Shown: positions 11,191 to 20,191 of the stretch, one piece after another
How the letters are laid out: the number at the start of each line of letters is the position of its first letter
Position numbering within the stretch: the first letter of the stretch is position 1
Source: Rickettsiales bacterium
GTDB taxonomy: Bacteria; Pseudomonadota; Alphaproteobacteria; Rickettsiales; UBA1997
NCBI GenBank assembly: GCA_020054685.1
Contig: JAHXBS010000027.1
Coordinates: 9,306 to 42,549 of the forward strand
Direction: 5' to 3'
DNA length: 33,244 bases
The notes under the pieces: model-generated
What the model saw: only the letters and a program-made list of their open reading frames with translations
The model's database searches: none
Told to the model about the DNA's origin: nothing
Program-made: the position numbers and the translations under genes

Positions 11191-11787
11191 ATGAAATTAG
11201 TAGAAATAAATGAAACCGACTTTGATCTGAAATTAGAGATTAGATATGCTGGTGATAATAATTTATGCTCTCATAAATTATATTCTAAACCATTTTGCTA
11301 CCTTAATATAGAAGCTGCATCCTTATTAAAAAATGCTATTAATATTGCCAATAAACATCATGTAAGATTAAAAATTTGGGATTGCTATAGACCATTTATT
11401 GTGCAAAAATATATGTATGATTTTTTTTCATATAGAAGCGATAGAGCAAATTTTATTTCAGACCCAAAAATAGGCACTAAAGCTCATTGCCGAGGTGCTG
11501 CAATTGACCTTACCTTAATTGATAAAAATAATAATGAGCTAGATATGGGCACTGATTTTGACGAATTTAGCAGCTTAGCATATCATGCAAATAAGGAGAT
11601 AAAAATTGCGGCACAAAAAAATAGAATTTTACTTTTAAATATAATGACCCAGGCAGGATTTGACTTCATACCAAATGAGTGGTGGCATTATCAATTATTT
11701 GATGCAAAAAAATATAAAATTATTGAATCTGAACATGATCTAATCTGCGATAAGGTGTTAAATAGCTCTAATCAGCCTCAACTTTAA
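11191..11787 (+). CDS. ddpX: D-alanyl-D-alanine dipeptidase (M15D, VanX/DdpX family)
   Basis: Zinc dipeptidase that hydrolyses free D-Ala-D-Ala. Zinc ligands are His99 and Asp106 in AHCRGAAIDL and His166 in EWWHY, with the catalytic base Glu163. The substrate-binding Arg67 stands in DCYRPF. All match the VanX/DdpX pattern. No clear signal peptide is seen, so a cytoplasmic role is likely, for example recycling peptidoglycan-derived dipeptide or scavenging D-Ala. It follows hemJ by 4 bp, and its last 20 bp overlap the convergent yciB. Confidence 0.92.
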   Translation: MKLVEINETDFDLKLEIRYAGDNNLCSHKLYSKPFCYLNIEAASLLKNAINIANKHHVRLKIWDCYRPFIVQKYMYDFFSYRSDRANFISDPKIGTKAHCRGAAIDLTLIDKNNNELDMGTDFDEFSSLAYHANKEIKIAAQKNRILLLNIMTQAGFDFIPNEWWHYQLFDAKKYKIIESEHDLICDKVLNSSNQPQL

Positions 11788-12361
11788 CTTTAGATTCTTG
11801 CTTAATCTGATTAATAATAAATGGCATTTGAGATATGGTAAAAACTAAGGTTATTGGCATCATACCAAATACTTTAAATTTAACCCAAAAATCAGTAGCA
11901 AAATTACGCCAAATTATCTCATTTAGCAATGCTAAAAACATAAAAAATAGCGCCCATCTAAATGATAAAATTAGCCATGAATTTTTTGATATTTGTATTT
12001 GTCGACCCAGCAAATATGACAATAACGGTTTTTGAGAAAAATAGCCATAAAATAAAATTACACTAAAGATCAAATTAACTATTGTTGGCTTTATTTTGAT
12101 AAATATCTCATTTTGCAGTAATATTGTTAGTGATCCAAAAATTGATAAAATAATTGCTGAAAATATTGCTATTTTTGGTATTTCTTGCTTTAAAATTAAA
12201 CTAATAATTATTGCAAAAATTGTTACAATCAACATATATATTGTTGCGTCAATTAGTGGGTTGGAGTTTTTTGATAATTTAAAAGCAATAAAAAAAACAA
12301 TTAGCGGCAAATAATCGTAAAGAAATTTGGTAAAGAAGTTGTTATTTTGCTTCATTGACAA
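11768..12361 (-). CDS. yciB: inner-membrane septation protein YciB/IspZ family
   Basis: Multi-spanning inner-membrane protein of the YciB (septation protein A) family, linked to cell division and envelope integrity. Recognised by the C-terminal family signature FWVKFKVFGMMPITLVFTI, the segment ALLNEIIWRNF, and about five to six hydrophobic helices. Length (197) is near the family norm. The start overlaps the end of the upstream FKBP-like gene by 10 bp. The 3' end overlaps the convergent ddpX by 20 bp, so the two transcripts would be antisense to each other there. Confidence 0.9.
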   Translation of the reverse strand: MSMKQNNNFFTKFLYDYLPLIVFFIAFKLSKNSNPLIDATIYMLIVTIFAIIISLILKQEIPKIAIFSAIILSIFGSLTILLQNEIFIKIKPTIVNLIFSVILFYGYFSQKPLLSYLLGRQIQISKNSWLILSFRWALFFMFLALLNEIIWRNFATDFWVKFKVFGMMPITLVFTISQMPFIINQIKQESKVKVEAD

Positions 12362-12930
12362 TTATATTTATTATTACTATGTAAGATATTAAGCATTGTT
12401 AGCTTAATTATAATATTTAATGAATTATTTGACCTAAATTGATTAATAAATTCTGATTTCATGTTGTGATTATGAGGAATGCTAATTACTCTAACTCCAC
12501 CTTGACCCATATTTAGAATATATTTCTCTAATTGTGGATATTTATTTTGACCAATTTCTATATCTTCATTATCATTAACAAATAATAAGTTATCATCACT
12601 ATCTAAAATTTCTATTTTTAAATTTACCAAATCTCCACATTTTGAAACATTCATATCAAATGAATCAATCTCGTCTATAATAATTACATTTTGATTACTA
12701 TAATCATTATTACTGACTCTTTTTTTCATTTCTTTAGCAATAGCAGCTTTTTGAATAATATTTTTACCTTCTTTTGAGATAATTTTAGTACTTGTGGCAA
12801 TATTTTCTTTATTAATTAGTCTAGCTACTGAATCAGGATTATCTTTTTGGCTATCTATAATTAGGAATAATATAACCGAGATACCAATAATCTTGAAAAA
12901 GAAATTTTGCTGTAATTTGAATATTTTCAT
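12352..12930 (-). CDS. membrane-anchored protein with divergent FKBP-like domain
   Basis: No confident family match. The N-terminus has a hydrophobic anchor or signal segment (about residues 11-26) after a basic start. A charged, helical region follows (30-90). Residues 99-152 resemble the FKBP prolyl-isomerase core: GDLVNLKIEILDSDDNLLF, then IEIGQNKYPQLEKYILNMG, then VRVISIP, parallel to the family pattern GD.V...Y...L.DG..F, F.LG, GL..M..G, R...IP. Many aromatic catalytic-pocket residues are missing, so it may be a chaperone-like or inactive fold. It begins on the last base of the tsaC stop and runs into yciB, so it belongs to the rnhB-tsaC-yciB unit. The FKBP call is an inference. Confidence 0.45.
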   Translation of the reverse strand: MKIFKLQQNFFFKIIGISVILFLIIDSQKDNPDSVARLINKENIATSTKIISKEGKNIIQKAAIAKEMKKRVSNNDYSNQNVIIIDEIDSFDMNVSKCGDLVNLKIEILDSDDNLLFVNDNEDIEIGQNKYPQLEKYILNMGQGGVRVISIPHNHNMKSEFINQFRSNNSLNIIIKLTMLNILHSNNKYNCQ

Positions 12931-13535
12931 TAAATTTTTATCGTTAATTGACCCTGCCTTATTAGTTCAATATTATTATCATTAATTTTAATAATTGTTG
13001 ATGATATTTTAGAACTACAATAACCTCCAGAAATTAATAAATCTAATGGCAATTTAGCAAATATTTTTTTTACTTCATCATGATGAGTTGCGGCATTACC
13101 ACCGGATATATTAGCACTAGTTACTGCCAAAATTGATTTAAATTTTTTAGTTAAATTAAAAGCAAAATCATCATTACTAATTCTAAAGGCTAAATTATTA
13201 CTATCAAAATTAGAAACAAATTTCAAATTGGCACGAATTTTTTTGGGTAACATAATAGTTAAGGGCCCTGGAAAATATTTTTTAGAAATTTTACTAGCTA
13301 ATTCATTAAATTTTACATATTTCTTAGCCTGATCAATATTGTTAAAAAAAATAGCTAAAGGCTTGTTATAATCTCTTTTTTTTATCTGATAAATAGAATC
13401 TATAGCCTTTTTATTATTTGCATCACAAGCAAGTCCATATACTGTCTCAGTAGCAAAAGATATAATTTTACCTCTATCTAAAAAATCACATGCAATATCA
13501 AGTGAGTTTTTGTCATTTTTATTAATAATTAACAC
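12930..13535 (-). CDS. tsaC: L-threonylcarbamoyladenylate synthase (Sua5/YrdC family)
   Basis: Makes threonylcarbamoyl-AMP from Thr, bicarbonate and ATP, the first step of the t6A modification of ANN-decoding tRNAs. Markers are the N-terminal SFATETVYGLACDA, the KRDYNKPLAIFF motif (KxR followed by KPL) and FPGPLTIMLPK, plus VTSANISGG in the nucleotide-binding part. At 201 residues it has only the YrdC domain and no Sua5 extension. It starts on the last base of the rnhB stop, in a coupled four-gene unit. Confidence 0.93.
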   Translation of the reverse strand: MLIINKNDKNSLDIACDFLDRGKIISFATETVYGLACDANNKKAIDSIYQIKKRDYNKPLAIFFNNIDQAKKYVKFNELASKISKKYFPGPLTIMLPKKIRANLKFVSNFDSNNLAFRISNDDFAFNLTKKFKSILAVTSANISGGNAATHHDEVKKIFAKLPLDLLISGGYCSSKISSTIIKINDNNIELIRQGQLTIKI

Positions 13536-14167
13536 TATATATCAGTTTTATTGTCAATTAGAGCTTTAATTGGCCCAAAACTATGGCGATGAATTTTAAT
13601 TATACCATATTGTTTAATTTTTGCTATATGATTTTTAGTTGGATATCCTTTATGCCTGTTAAATTCATATTGAGGAAAATTTAAATGATACTGATTCATT
13701 AGTAAATCTCGATATTCTTTCGCAATAATAGATGATGCCGCAATTGATAGGGATTTCTGATCACCTTTGATAATAGGCTTTATTAATTTTAAATTATCGC
13801 ATAATTCAAAAGGCTTAAAATTACCATCAATTAGCAAAATTTCAGGAAGCTTTTGATATTTACTAATAAAATCCTGATAGGATTTCAGCATAGCTAATTT
13901 CGTTGCCTCTAATATGTTTATCCTGTCAATAACGTCATTATCAACAACCCCTATACCGTATTTTACATTATCTATTAGAAATTTATATATCTTACTTCTT
14001 TTAATTGGTGTTATTTTTTTTGAATCATTAATATCGCTATAATTAAAGCTTAAATCCAACTCAACACAAGCAGCAACTACTGGTCCAGCAAGAGGACCCC
14101 TACCCGCCTCGTCAATTCCACATATATTATTTCCTAAATAGCAATTTTCATAAGAAAAATCTGGCAC
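13535..14167 (-). CDS. rnhB: ribonuclease HII
   Basis: Removes ribonucleotides misincorporated in DNA and RNA primers by cutting the RNA strand of hybrids. The signature CGIDEAGRGPLAGPVVAACV gives Asp19 and Glu20; the third acidic residue is in ILLIDGNFKP and the fourth in the SLSIAASSIIAKEYRD helix. The RHKGYPTKNH stretch is also typical. Length (210) is standard. First gene of the minus-strand unit rnhB-tsaC-FKBP-like-yciB. Its promoter must lie in the 102-bp spacer shared with the divergent dsbA-like gene. Confidence 0.96.
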   Translation of the reverse strand: MPDFSYENCYLGNNICGIDEAGRGPLAGPVVAACVELDLSFNYSDINDSKKITPIKRSKIYKFLIDNVKYGIGVVDNDVIDRINILEATKLAMLKSYQDFISKYQKLPEILLIDGNFKPFELCDNLKLIKPIIKGDQKSLSIAASSIIAKEYRDLLMNQYHLNFPQYEFNRHKGYPTKNHIAKIKQYGIIKIHRHSFGPIKALIDNKTDI

Positions 14168-14269
14168 AATGTAAAAAAAATTATTAATAAAGTTTAAATT
14201 AAATTAATAATTGAGTTATAGAATTATTAATATAAAAATCATTAAAATTATTAATTCAAAGCTACCAAA

Positions 14270-15055
14270 ATGAACGTAAAACTTATAGCTAAAAATATAT
14301 TATCAAACAAAATTATTATTTCTGTTGTAATAGCAATTGCATTATTATCATTCTTATTCCTTGGTAATAACAGTAACTCAACAAACCAAGCTGCAAATAA
14401 CCAAGAATTTGAGCAAATTATTGCCAAATGGATAAGCGATAATCCTGAAGCAATATTAGAATCAATTCAAAATATGCAAAAAAAAATAATGGAAGAACAA
14501 ATGGCTAAATCTCGCCAAAATCTTTCTCAAAAAACCTCAGAATTATATGATGATAAAGACAATCCTGTAATCTCGAATGGCAATCATGATGTTACTATTA
14601 TTGAATTTTTTGATTATTCTTGCGGATATTGCAAAAGAGCATCTAGCACTATAGAAAAACTTCTTCAGCAAGATAAAAAACTTAGAGTAATTCACAAACA
14701 TTATCCGATTTTGGGTCAACCATCAAATGAAATGGCTCAAATTGCCCTTGCAATTAATTTATCTCAACCAAAATTATATAGCAAATTCCATATGGAATTA
14801 ATGAAAAATACTAATCGAGGCAAACAAGCTGCTCTTGATATAGCTAAAAAAATCGGAGCTAATATTGATTTAATCAATGAAACATTATCAACTAAGCAAG
14901 CTAACATAGAAAATATGATTAAAAATAATATTAATCTTGGTTCTTCAATTGGTGTTAACGGAACTCCTGGCTTTGTTATTGGAGATGAGTTAATACCTGG
15001 CGCAATAGATATTAATACTTTCAAAACTAAGATCAGCGCTGTTAGATCAAAATAG
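14270..15055 (+). CDS. DsbA-family thiol:disulfide oxidoreductase, membrane-anchored (copy 1)
   Basis: Thioredoxin-fold periplasmic oxidoreductase. The N-terminal hydrophobic anchor spans about residues 15-31, a Ser/Asn/Gln-rich linker and a helical segment with NPEAILESIQNMQ follow, and the thioredoxin domain carries the active site CGYC (Cys118, Cys121). The cis-Pro loop GTPGFVIG lies near the C-terminus. This is the layout of the Com1/DsbA-like outer-envelope proteins of Rickettsiales and other alphaproteobacteria. It probably forms disulfides in secreted proteins such as the pilins with paired cysteines. Ends 2 bp before the convergent dprA; an 8-bp hairpin with a T run inside the dprA end (15061-15088) may terminate it. 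Confidence 0.88.
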   Translation: MNVKLIAKNILSNKIIISVVIAIALLSFLFLGNNSNSTNQAANNQEFEQIIAKWISDNPEAILESIQNMQKKIMEEQMAKSRQNLSQKTSELYDDKDNPVISNGNHDVTIIEFFDYSCGYCKRASSTIEKLLQQDKKLRVIHKHYPILGQPSNEMAQIALAINLSQPKLYSKFHMELMKNTNRGKQAALDIAKKIGANIDLINETLSTKQANIENMIKNNINLGSSIGVNGTPGFVIGDELIPGAIDINTFKTKISAVRSK

Positions 15056-15057
15056 AT

Positions 15058-16125
15058 CTAAAATATATTCTTTTTAAGATATATTTTTCCACCTTGATAA
15101 TATATCTTATTTTTTAGCTCTAAATTTATTAATATAGAATTAATATCTGGTATATTAGCTTTTAGCTTATATATCAGATATTCTAGAGGAACTCCATTAC
15201 AATCTAAAATTTTCAATATAGCGCTCTCATTAAGATCAATATTTGTATCTTTGGGTAAAAATTCATCCTTAATATTATTAGTTTTTTCTTTTATAAATTC
15301 TAATTCATTAAATATATCATTAATAGATTCTAGCATAATAGCCCCATCTCTGATTAGATTATTGCTCCCCTTAGACCTATCATCATAAGGAGCTCCCGGA
15401 ACTGCAAAAACATATCGACCTTGATTATTTGCAAAATTAGCAGTTGACAAACTACCAGATCTAATTCCGGCCTCAATAATTATTATTGCCATAGATAATC
15501 CAGAAATAATTCTATTGCGGGAGATAAATTTTTGAGGTAAAGGAGGATCATTGAAGCAGCTTTCACTAATTATTAATCCATTACTAGCAATTAATTCATA
15601 TAGATATTTATTACATTTAGGGTATATATTATTTATACCACCTGCAATTACTGCTATTGATCGATGATTTATCGATGAATCATGAACAGCACTATCAATA
15701 CCCCTTGCCAGCCCAGAAACTGTAACAATATTATGTTGAGATATTTCATATGATATTTTACGAGCAAAATTCATAGCATTATATGACGCATTCCTTGCCC
15801 CCACTATTGCTATTAGCTGCTCTTTAAAAAGGTCAATATTGCCTTTTATGGTTAATATTAAAGGGGGATTATTGATATTACTAAGTAAAAAAGGATAATT
15901 TTCATCAAATATAGTAATTATTTTAGCATCATATTTTGTAATATTAACTAACTCTGTCTCAATAGACTTTTCACAAGCAATATTATTAAAGCCAGATTTA
16001 ATAAGTCTTTTAATAATTTGAGAGGGGCATTCTCCCTTTTTTATAAGTTCAATTATAATATTTAAATCAATATTTTTAGAACGCAGCAATCTTATGAGGT
16101 CGAATTTTTGTTGTGGTGAATGCAT
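15058..16125 (-). CDS. dprA: DNA processing protein DprA (Smf)
   Basis: Loads RecA onto incoming single-stranded DNA during natural transformation and protects that DNA. The extended Rossmann core is clear: IVGARNAS, TVSGLARGIDSAVHDSSI, IAVIAGGINNIYPKCN, FISRNRIISGLSMAIIIIEAG, SGSLSTANFANNQGRYVFAVPG and GSNNLIRDGA. A helical N-terminal domain precedes it and a DNA-binding-like winged C-terminus follows (ILDCNGVPLEYLIYKL). At 355 residues it is complete. It follows the ABC-2 permease gene by 13 bp. Its presence beside pilin genes elsewhere in the window is compatible with a DNA-uptake ability, but no comEC or comF is seen here. Confidence 0.95.
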   Translation of the reverse strand: MHSPQQKFDLIRLLRSKNIDLNIIIELIKKGECPSQIIKRLIKSGFNNIACEKSIETELVNITKYDAKIITIFDENYPFLLSNINNPPLILTIKGNIDLFKEQLIAIVGARNASYNAMNFARKISYEISQHNIVTVSGLARGIDSAVHDSSINHRSIAVIAGGINNIYPKCNKYLYELIASNGLIISESCFNDPPLPQKFISRNRIISGLSMAIIIIEAGIRSGSLSTANFANNQGRYVFAVPGAPYDDRSKGSNNLIRDGAIMLESINDIFNELEFIKEKTNNIKDEFLPKDTNIDLNESAILKILDCNGVPLEYLIYKLKANIPDINSILINLELKNKIYYQGGKIYLKKNIF

Positions 16126-16138
16126 AAATAAATAATAA

Positions 16139-16903
16139 TTAATTTGTTATTTTATATCCTTTTTTAATTAAATTATAAAGAACTAACGCCAATATTAAGT
16201 TGATAAATATTATTGAAATAATGCCAATATTTAAATTACCGTCATGATAACCAGTCATAGCATATCGAAAGCCATCTATCATATAAAAAAACGGATTATA
16301 TTGTGAAACATTATACCAAAATTCAGGCAATGCTTTGGTGGAATAAAATGTTCCAGATAAAAAAGTTAAAGGAGTTATAACATAGCTTGTCATTGCCGAC
16401 ATTTGATCAAAGGTTTCTGATATAACTCCGCATAACACCCCCAGCAATGCTAAAAACATACAAGCAAAAAATAGGTAAAATATTAAATATGAAAAACTAA
16501 ATATTTCAAAATCTACAAAAAAGGAAATAGCTATAAATGCTACAATCGCAACACATATACCTCTTAAAATTGCACCCAATGTAAATGCCAATAATAACCC
16601 AAAAGCACCTATAGGGGGGAGTAAATAATCAGCAAAATAGCCCAAAACCTTACTCATAACAAAAGAGGAAGATGAATTAGCAAATGAATTTTGCATAGCA
16701 GCCATCATTATCAAGCCAGACCCCATAAAAGTTGCAAAAGGTAGTCCTTCTATTGTTTTAATTTTATCACCAACAGATAATGAAAAAACTGCCAAAAATA
16801 ATATTATATTAACAATTGGCGATAAAATAGTTTGATGATAAACCTTTAGAAAGCGCCAAACTTCTTTTTTTAATAATGTCCATATGCCTAAAATATTTAG
16901 CAT
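16139..16903 (-). CDS. ABC-2 type transporter permease
   Basis: Six-helix inner-membrane permease of the ABC-2 family, similar to the YadH-like exporters. Indicators are the amphipathic N-terminus KKEVWRFLKVYHQTILSPIVNIILF, the segment ATFMGSGLIMMAAMQNSFANSS, and the family signature TSYVITPLTFLSGTFYSTKALP then YNPFFYMIDGFRYAMTG. Length (254) is typical. Its ATPase partner is not adjacent: neighbours are dprA downstream and a sodium/solute symporter upstream, whose end overlaps its start by 7 bp. The substrate is unknown. The ATPase at 23835 is of a different (MlaF) class and is not an expected partner. Confidence 0.87.
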   Translation of the reverse strand: MLNILGIWTLLKKEVWRFLKVYHQTILSPIVNIILFLAVFSLSVGDKIKTIEGLPFATFMGSGLIMMAAMQNSFANSSSSFVMSKVLGYFADYLLPPIGAFGLLLAFTLGAILRGICVAIVAFIAISFFVDFEIFSFSYLIFYLFFACMFLALLGVLCGVISETFDQMSAMTSYVITPLTFLSGTFYSTKALPEFWYNVSQYNPFFYMIDGFRYAMTGYHDGNLNIGIISIIFINLILALVLYNLIKKGYKITN

Positions 16904-18288
16904 TTCTTAAAGGTAAAATATGTTAAAAAACTAATAATAATTCCAACAGCCATCTCATTAAAATCGCTACTTAAACCTAATTTTTGCCATAACATAACTG
17001 AAAGTAAAGATGAAATCATCATTGCTATTAATAAATTTTGTGAAATTTTTTTATTAAATGCATATAATGTTAATATCGGCGCAAAAACCGCCCCTAATGA
17101 TGACCATGCAATTAATACTAATTCAAAAACATTACTACTAGCATATAATGCAATTAATAAAGCAATGATAGTAGTCATTAATGTTGATAATTTTGTTACA
17201 ATATATTTATTTTTTTTAATATCAGCTAGATCGTTACTAAGCACCGCTGAACAACTTAAAATCTGTAAATCGGCAGTTGAAATTGTTGCAGAAAATAAGC
17301 CAGCTAATACTAGCCCAATTAAAAATTCTGGTAAAAATTTTTGAGCCATCATTGGCAATGCTAATTCTGTATCAAAATCTGAATTATCTGTAAATACTAA
17401 TCTGGCAATTAATGCAGTAGCAATAGTTAATGCAAAAAATAATATGTAGAAAAAATAATAATAGAATCTAACTCTTGCAATATTTTTTGAACTTTTCATT
17501 GCCATAAAACGCACCATTATATGAGGCTGACCAGCAACACCAAAACCACTAAAAACCCACCCAATTACAAATAAAAATGAACTAGCAAAAAATGATTGAC
17601 TAATATCATCGCTAAAAAACCTCATATATTGTGGCGATATATTATTTAAATCGCTAATTATAATATTAACTCCACCAAAATTACTTATAGAAACCATCAA
17701 TAATACCATCATTGCAGCCATCATAACAAAGGATTGAGCAACATCAGTCCATATTGAAGCTCTAATACCCCCAGCAAAACAATAAATTAGAACAATAATC
17801 GCTCCTATTAGAGCACCATATGAATAATCCCATCCAAAAATTACGTGAAGCGCCTTACTGCCAGCCTTTAATTGAGCTGCAGCATAGGTTTGCAAAAAAA
17901 TAATAATTATTATACCAGCAACTAATCTTGCTTTTTTAAAATCATCACCATGCCAACTAGATATTAACCCGGCAAAACTTAATATTTTTCGCCTTTGAGA
18001 AAATATCCTAACTTTACGATGAACCAAAAAAGATGCTATCAGATCCCCAAATATCCAACCAAACATAAGCCAAATCGATGATAAGCCAAAAAGATAAGTG
18101 TAGCCAATCATGCCAATAAACATATAGCCACTATTTAATGTAGCTACAGCAGAAAGAGCGGTAAATAATGGGCTTATAGATCTATTAGCTATCAGATAAT
18201 CATCCGTGTTGCCACTACTTTTAAAATATGACAAAGCACCTATTACAACAAAAATCGATAAAAAAAATATAAAGCTAAAAATGACCAT
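16897..18288 (-). CDS. sodium:solute symporter (SSS family, PutP-like)
   Basis: Sodium-coupled uptake protein with about 12-13 transmembrane helices in 463 residues. Family features are the N-terminal NTDDYLIANRSISPLFTALS followed by ATLNSGYMFIG, GGIRASIWTDVAQSFVM, GVAGQPHIMVRFMAMKS and GLFSATISTADLQILSCSAVLSND. The last segment contains the Ser/Thr cluster of the second sodium site. The general type resembles proline/pantothenate transporters, but the substrate cannot be told from sequence. It overlaps the ABC-2 permease gene by 7 bp. Confidence 0.9.
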   Translation of the reverse strand: MVIFSFIFFLSIFVVIGALSYFKSSGNTDDYLIANRSISPLFTALSAVATLNSGYMFIGMIGYTYLFGLSSIWLMFGWIFGDLIASFLVHRKVRIFSQRRKILSFAGLISSWHGDDFKKARLVAGIIIIIFLQTYAAAQLKAGSKALHVIFGWDYSYGALIGAIIVLIYCFAGGIRASIWTDVAQSFVMMAAMMVLLMVSISNFGGVNIIISDLNNISPQYMRFFSDDISQSFFASSFLFVIGWVFSGFGVAGQPHIMVRFMAMKSSKNIARVRFYYYFFYILFFALTIATALIARLVFTDNSDFDTELALPMMAQKFLPEFLIGLVLAGLFSATISTADLQILSCSAVLSNDLADIKKNKYIVTKLSTLMTTIIALLIALYASSNVFELVLIAWSSLGAVFAPILTLYAFNKKISQNLLIAMMISSLLSVMLWQKLGLSSDFNEMAVGIIISFLTYFTFKKC

Positions 18289-18327
18289 ATTATTAGGCTA
18301 ATAACATGCATCTATAAATTGCAACCC

Positions 18328-18858
18328 TTAATTTACTTCCTTATATCTAATAACAGCTTCATTAATTAAATCATTAGCTTTATTAGCATCTTCAAATGAG
18401 TTGATTTTGACCCATTTCCCCTTCTCAAGATCTTTATATCTTTCAAAAAAATGCTTAATTTTATTTATTAAATTTTCAGGAAGCTCTTTATAGGAATTGA
18501 TATCTTCATATGAAGAATTTAGCTTTTTTGCCGGAACTGCGATAATCTTTTCATCCATCCCCTTTTCATCTTCCATAATTAATACACCAACTGGCTTTGC
18601 CTTAATTACACAGCCAGCATTTACTGGAAAGTCAGAAACAACCAAAACATCAACCGGGTCACCATCGTCAGATAATGTATGAGGAATAAATCCATAATTA
18701 CAAGGATAATACATAGGCGTTGCTATAAAGCGATCCACAAAAATAGCACCACTATCTTTATCCATCTCATATTTAACCGGATCAGAATTCATTGGCACTT
18801 CAATTATTACATTAACTTTATCTGGTAATTCACCGATTTTGATATTTTCAATTTTCAT
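18328..18858 (-). CDS. ppa: inorganic pyrophosphatase, family I
   Basis: Soluble enzyme that hydrolyses pyrophosphate and pulls biosynthetic reactions forward. The family I signature is clear: NVIIEVPMNSDPVKYEMDKD, MYYPCNYGFIPHTL and DGDPVDVLVV with its metal-binding aspartates, then KKLNSSYEDINSY and KHFFERYKDLEKGKWVKI. Length (176) matches bacterial family I enzymes. It lies between the thiolase pseudogene (37 bp) and the symporter (39 bp) on the same strand. Confidence 0.97.
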   Translation of the reverse strand: MKIENIKIGELPDKVNVIIEVPMNSDPVKYEMDKDSGAIFVDRFIATPMYYPCNYGFIPHTLSDDGDPVDVLVVSDFPVNAGCVIKAKPVGVLIMEDEKGMDEKIIAVPAKKLNSSYEDINSYKELPENLINKIKHFFERYKDLEKGKWVKINSFEDANKANDLINEAVIRYKEVN

Positions 18859-18895
18859 ATTATGTTTTTTAAATTTAGATATTTATAAATATTAA

Positions 18896-20191
18896 TTATG
18901 CAGCCTCTAAAAAGCAAGCACCACCCTGACCACCACCAATACATAATGTTGCTAGCGCATTTTTTTTATTCCTTCTCTTCAACTCTCTTAAAGCATGAAT
19001 TATAATTCTAGCACCAGACATTCCAACTGGATGACCAAGGGCAATGGCCCCGCCATTAACATTTAATATATCTTGATTAATATGACCAATTGGAGTTGTG
19101 AGGTTAAAATATTTTTTACAAAAATCAGCATCGCCAAAGGCCTTAACGCATCCTATAACCTGGGCAGCAAATGCCTCATTAATTTCAATCAAGTCAAAAT
19201 CAGTTAATTTTTTATCAATTTTATCAAGCAATTTTTTTGTAGCAAAAACAGGGCCCAATCCCATTATTGAGGGATCTAAACCAGCATAGGAAAAATCTGT
19301 TAAATATCCTAAAATTTCAAAATTATATTTCTTACTTAATTCTTTTGCCTTTTTTTCAGACATTAAAATTGCAAAAGCTGCGCCATCGGTAATTTGCGAT
19401 CAATTACCCACAGTAACACTGCCAGTTTGACGATTAAAATATGGTTTTAATTTTGATAAATCTTCAATTTTTTGCTCTTTCCTAACGCCTTCATCTTCGT
19501 CAATCATTGTTTTTTTATTATCAAAAATAGGAATAATTTCACTAGCAAATATATTGTTTTTAATGGCATTACTTGCTTTAATATGAGAATTTAGAGCGAA
19601 TTCATCCTGATCTTTACGCGAGATTTTAAAATCATTGGCAATATTTTCAGCTGTATTGCCCATTATTAATCCCGATATTGGATCAGTCAAACCTTGCTGA
19701 ATACCTATAATTGGAGATAAATGAGATAATCTAAAAGATGATATTGCTTTGATTTTACCAAATATCTTCTTAGATTTAGCTAAATTAGTGAATAAATTTA
19801 CCATTTTATTACTATATATAAATGGAATATTTGTCATTGATTCTACTCCGCCTGCAAATATAATATCGGCTTCATTATTGTTAATTTTTGATGCAGCTGA
19901 CGTAATGGATTCCATTCCAGATGCACAATTTCTGTGGACACTAAATGCTGGCACATCTTGGCTAATTCCAGCTTTAAGAGCAATAACTCTAGCAATATTC
20001 GCTGCCTCACTTGGCTGGGCAACATTTCCAATAATAACCTCATCTATTAAATTACTATCAATATTTGATCTTATCAAAACCTCTTTAGCAACTTTAGCCC
20101 CTAAATCATGAGCTGTTATATTTTTAAAAACTCCACCCGCTTTACCCATGGCAGATCTGTATCCCGAGATAATTGCAATACGTTTTTTCAT
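18896..20191 (-). pseudogene. acyl-CoA thiolase (acetyl-CoA acyltransferase) interrupted by an in-frame TGA
   Basis: Thiolase-family enzyme that makes or cleaves 3-ketoacyl-CoA. The frame is continuous over 431 codons except for one TGA at 19400-19402 (codon 264). The text runs SVTVGN-stop-SQITDGAAFAILMSEKKA, and the family normally has Ala or Ser there (GN[A/S]SQ.TDGA), so a single base change (TCA to TGA) is enough. All catalytic parts remain: nucleophile Cys89 in HRNCASGMES on the upstream part, and NEAFAAQ, the GHPVGMSGAR histidine and CIGGGQGG cysteine on the downstream part. An ATG at 19363 could restart translation but would give only a 155-residue C-terminal piece. The loop with GIQQGLTDPISGLIMGNTAE fits the longer acyl-CoA thiolases rather than the short biosynthetic form. 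Recent inactivation is likeliest; readthrough or a sequencing error is possible. Confidence 0.8.

Noticed and set aside
15061-15088. Strong terminator between the dsbA-like gene and dprA
   Set aside because: The 8-bp A/T stem lies inside the dprA coding end and is weak; mentioned as a possibility only.
16139-16903. Pairing the ABC-2 permease with the ATPase at 23835 as one transporter
   Set aside because: The ATPase has the MlaF-type Q-loop region and belongs with MlaE-type permeases, not ABC-2 permeases, and the genes are 7 kb apart on opposite strands.
19400-19402. UGA reassigned to tryptophan or selenocysteine as an explanation for the in-frame TGA
   Set aside because: TGA is used as a normal stop elsewhere (for example the prepilin peptidase stop overlapping the ahcY start, and the ankyrin C-terminal frame), TGG is used for Trp throughout, and the family has Ala or Ser at this position rather than Trp or Cys.
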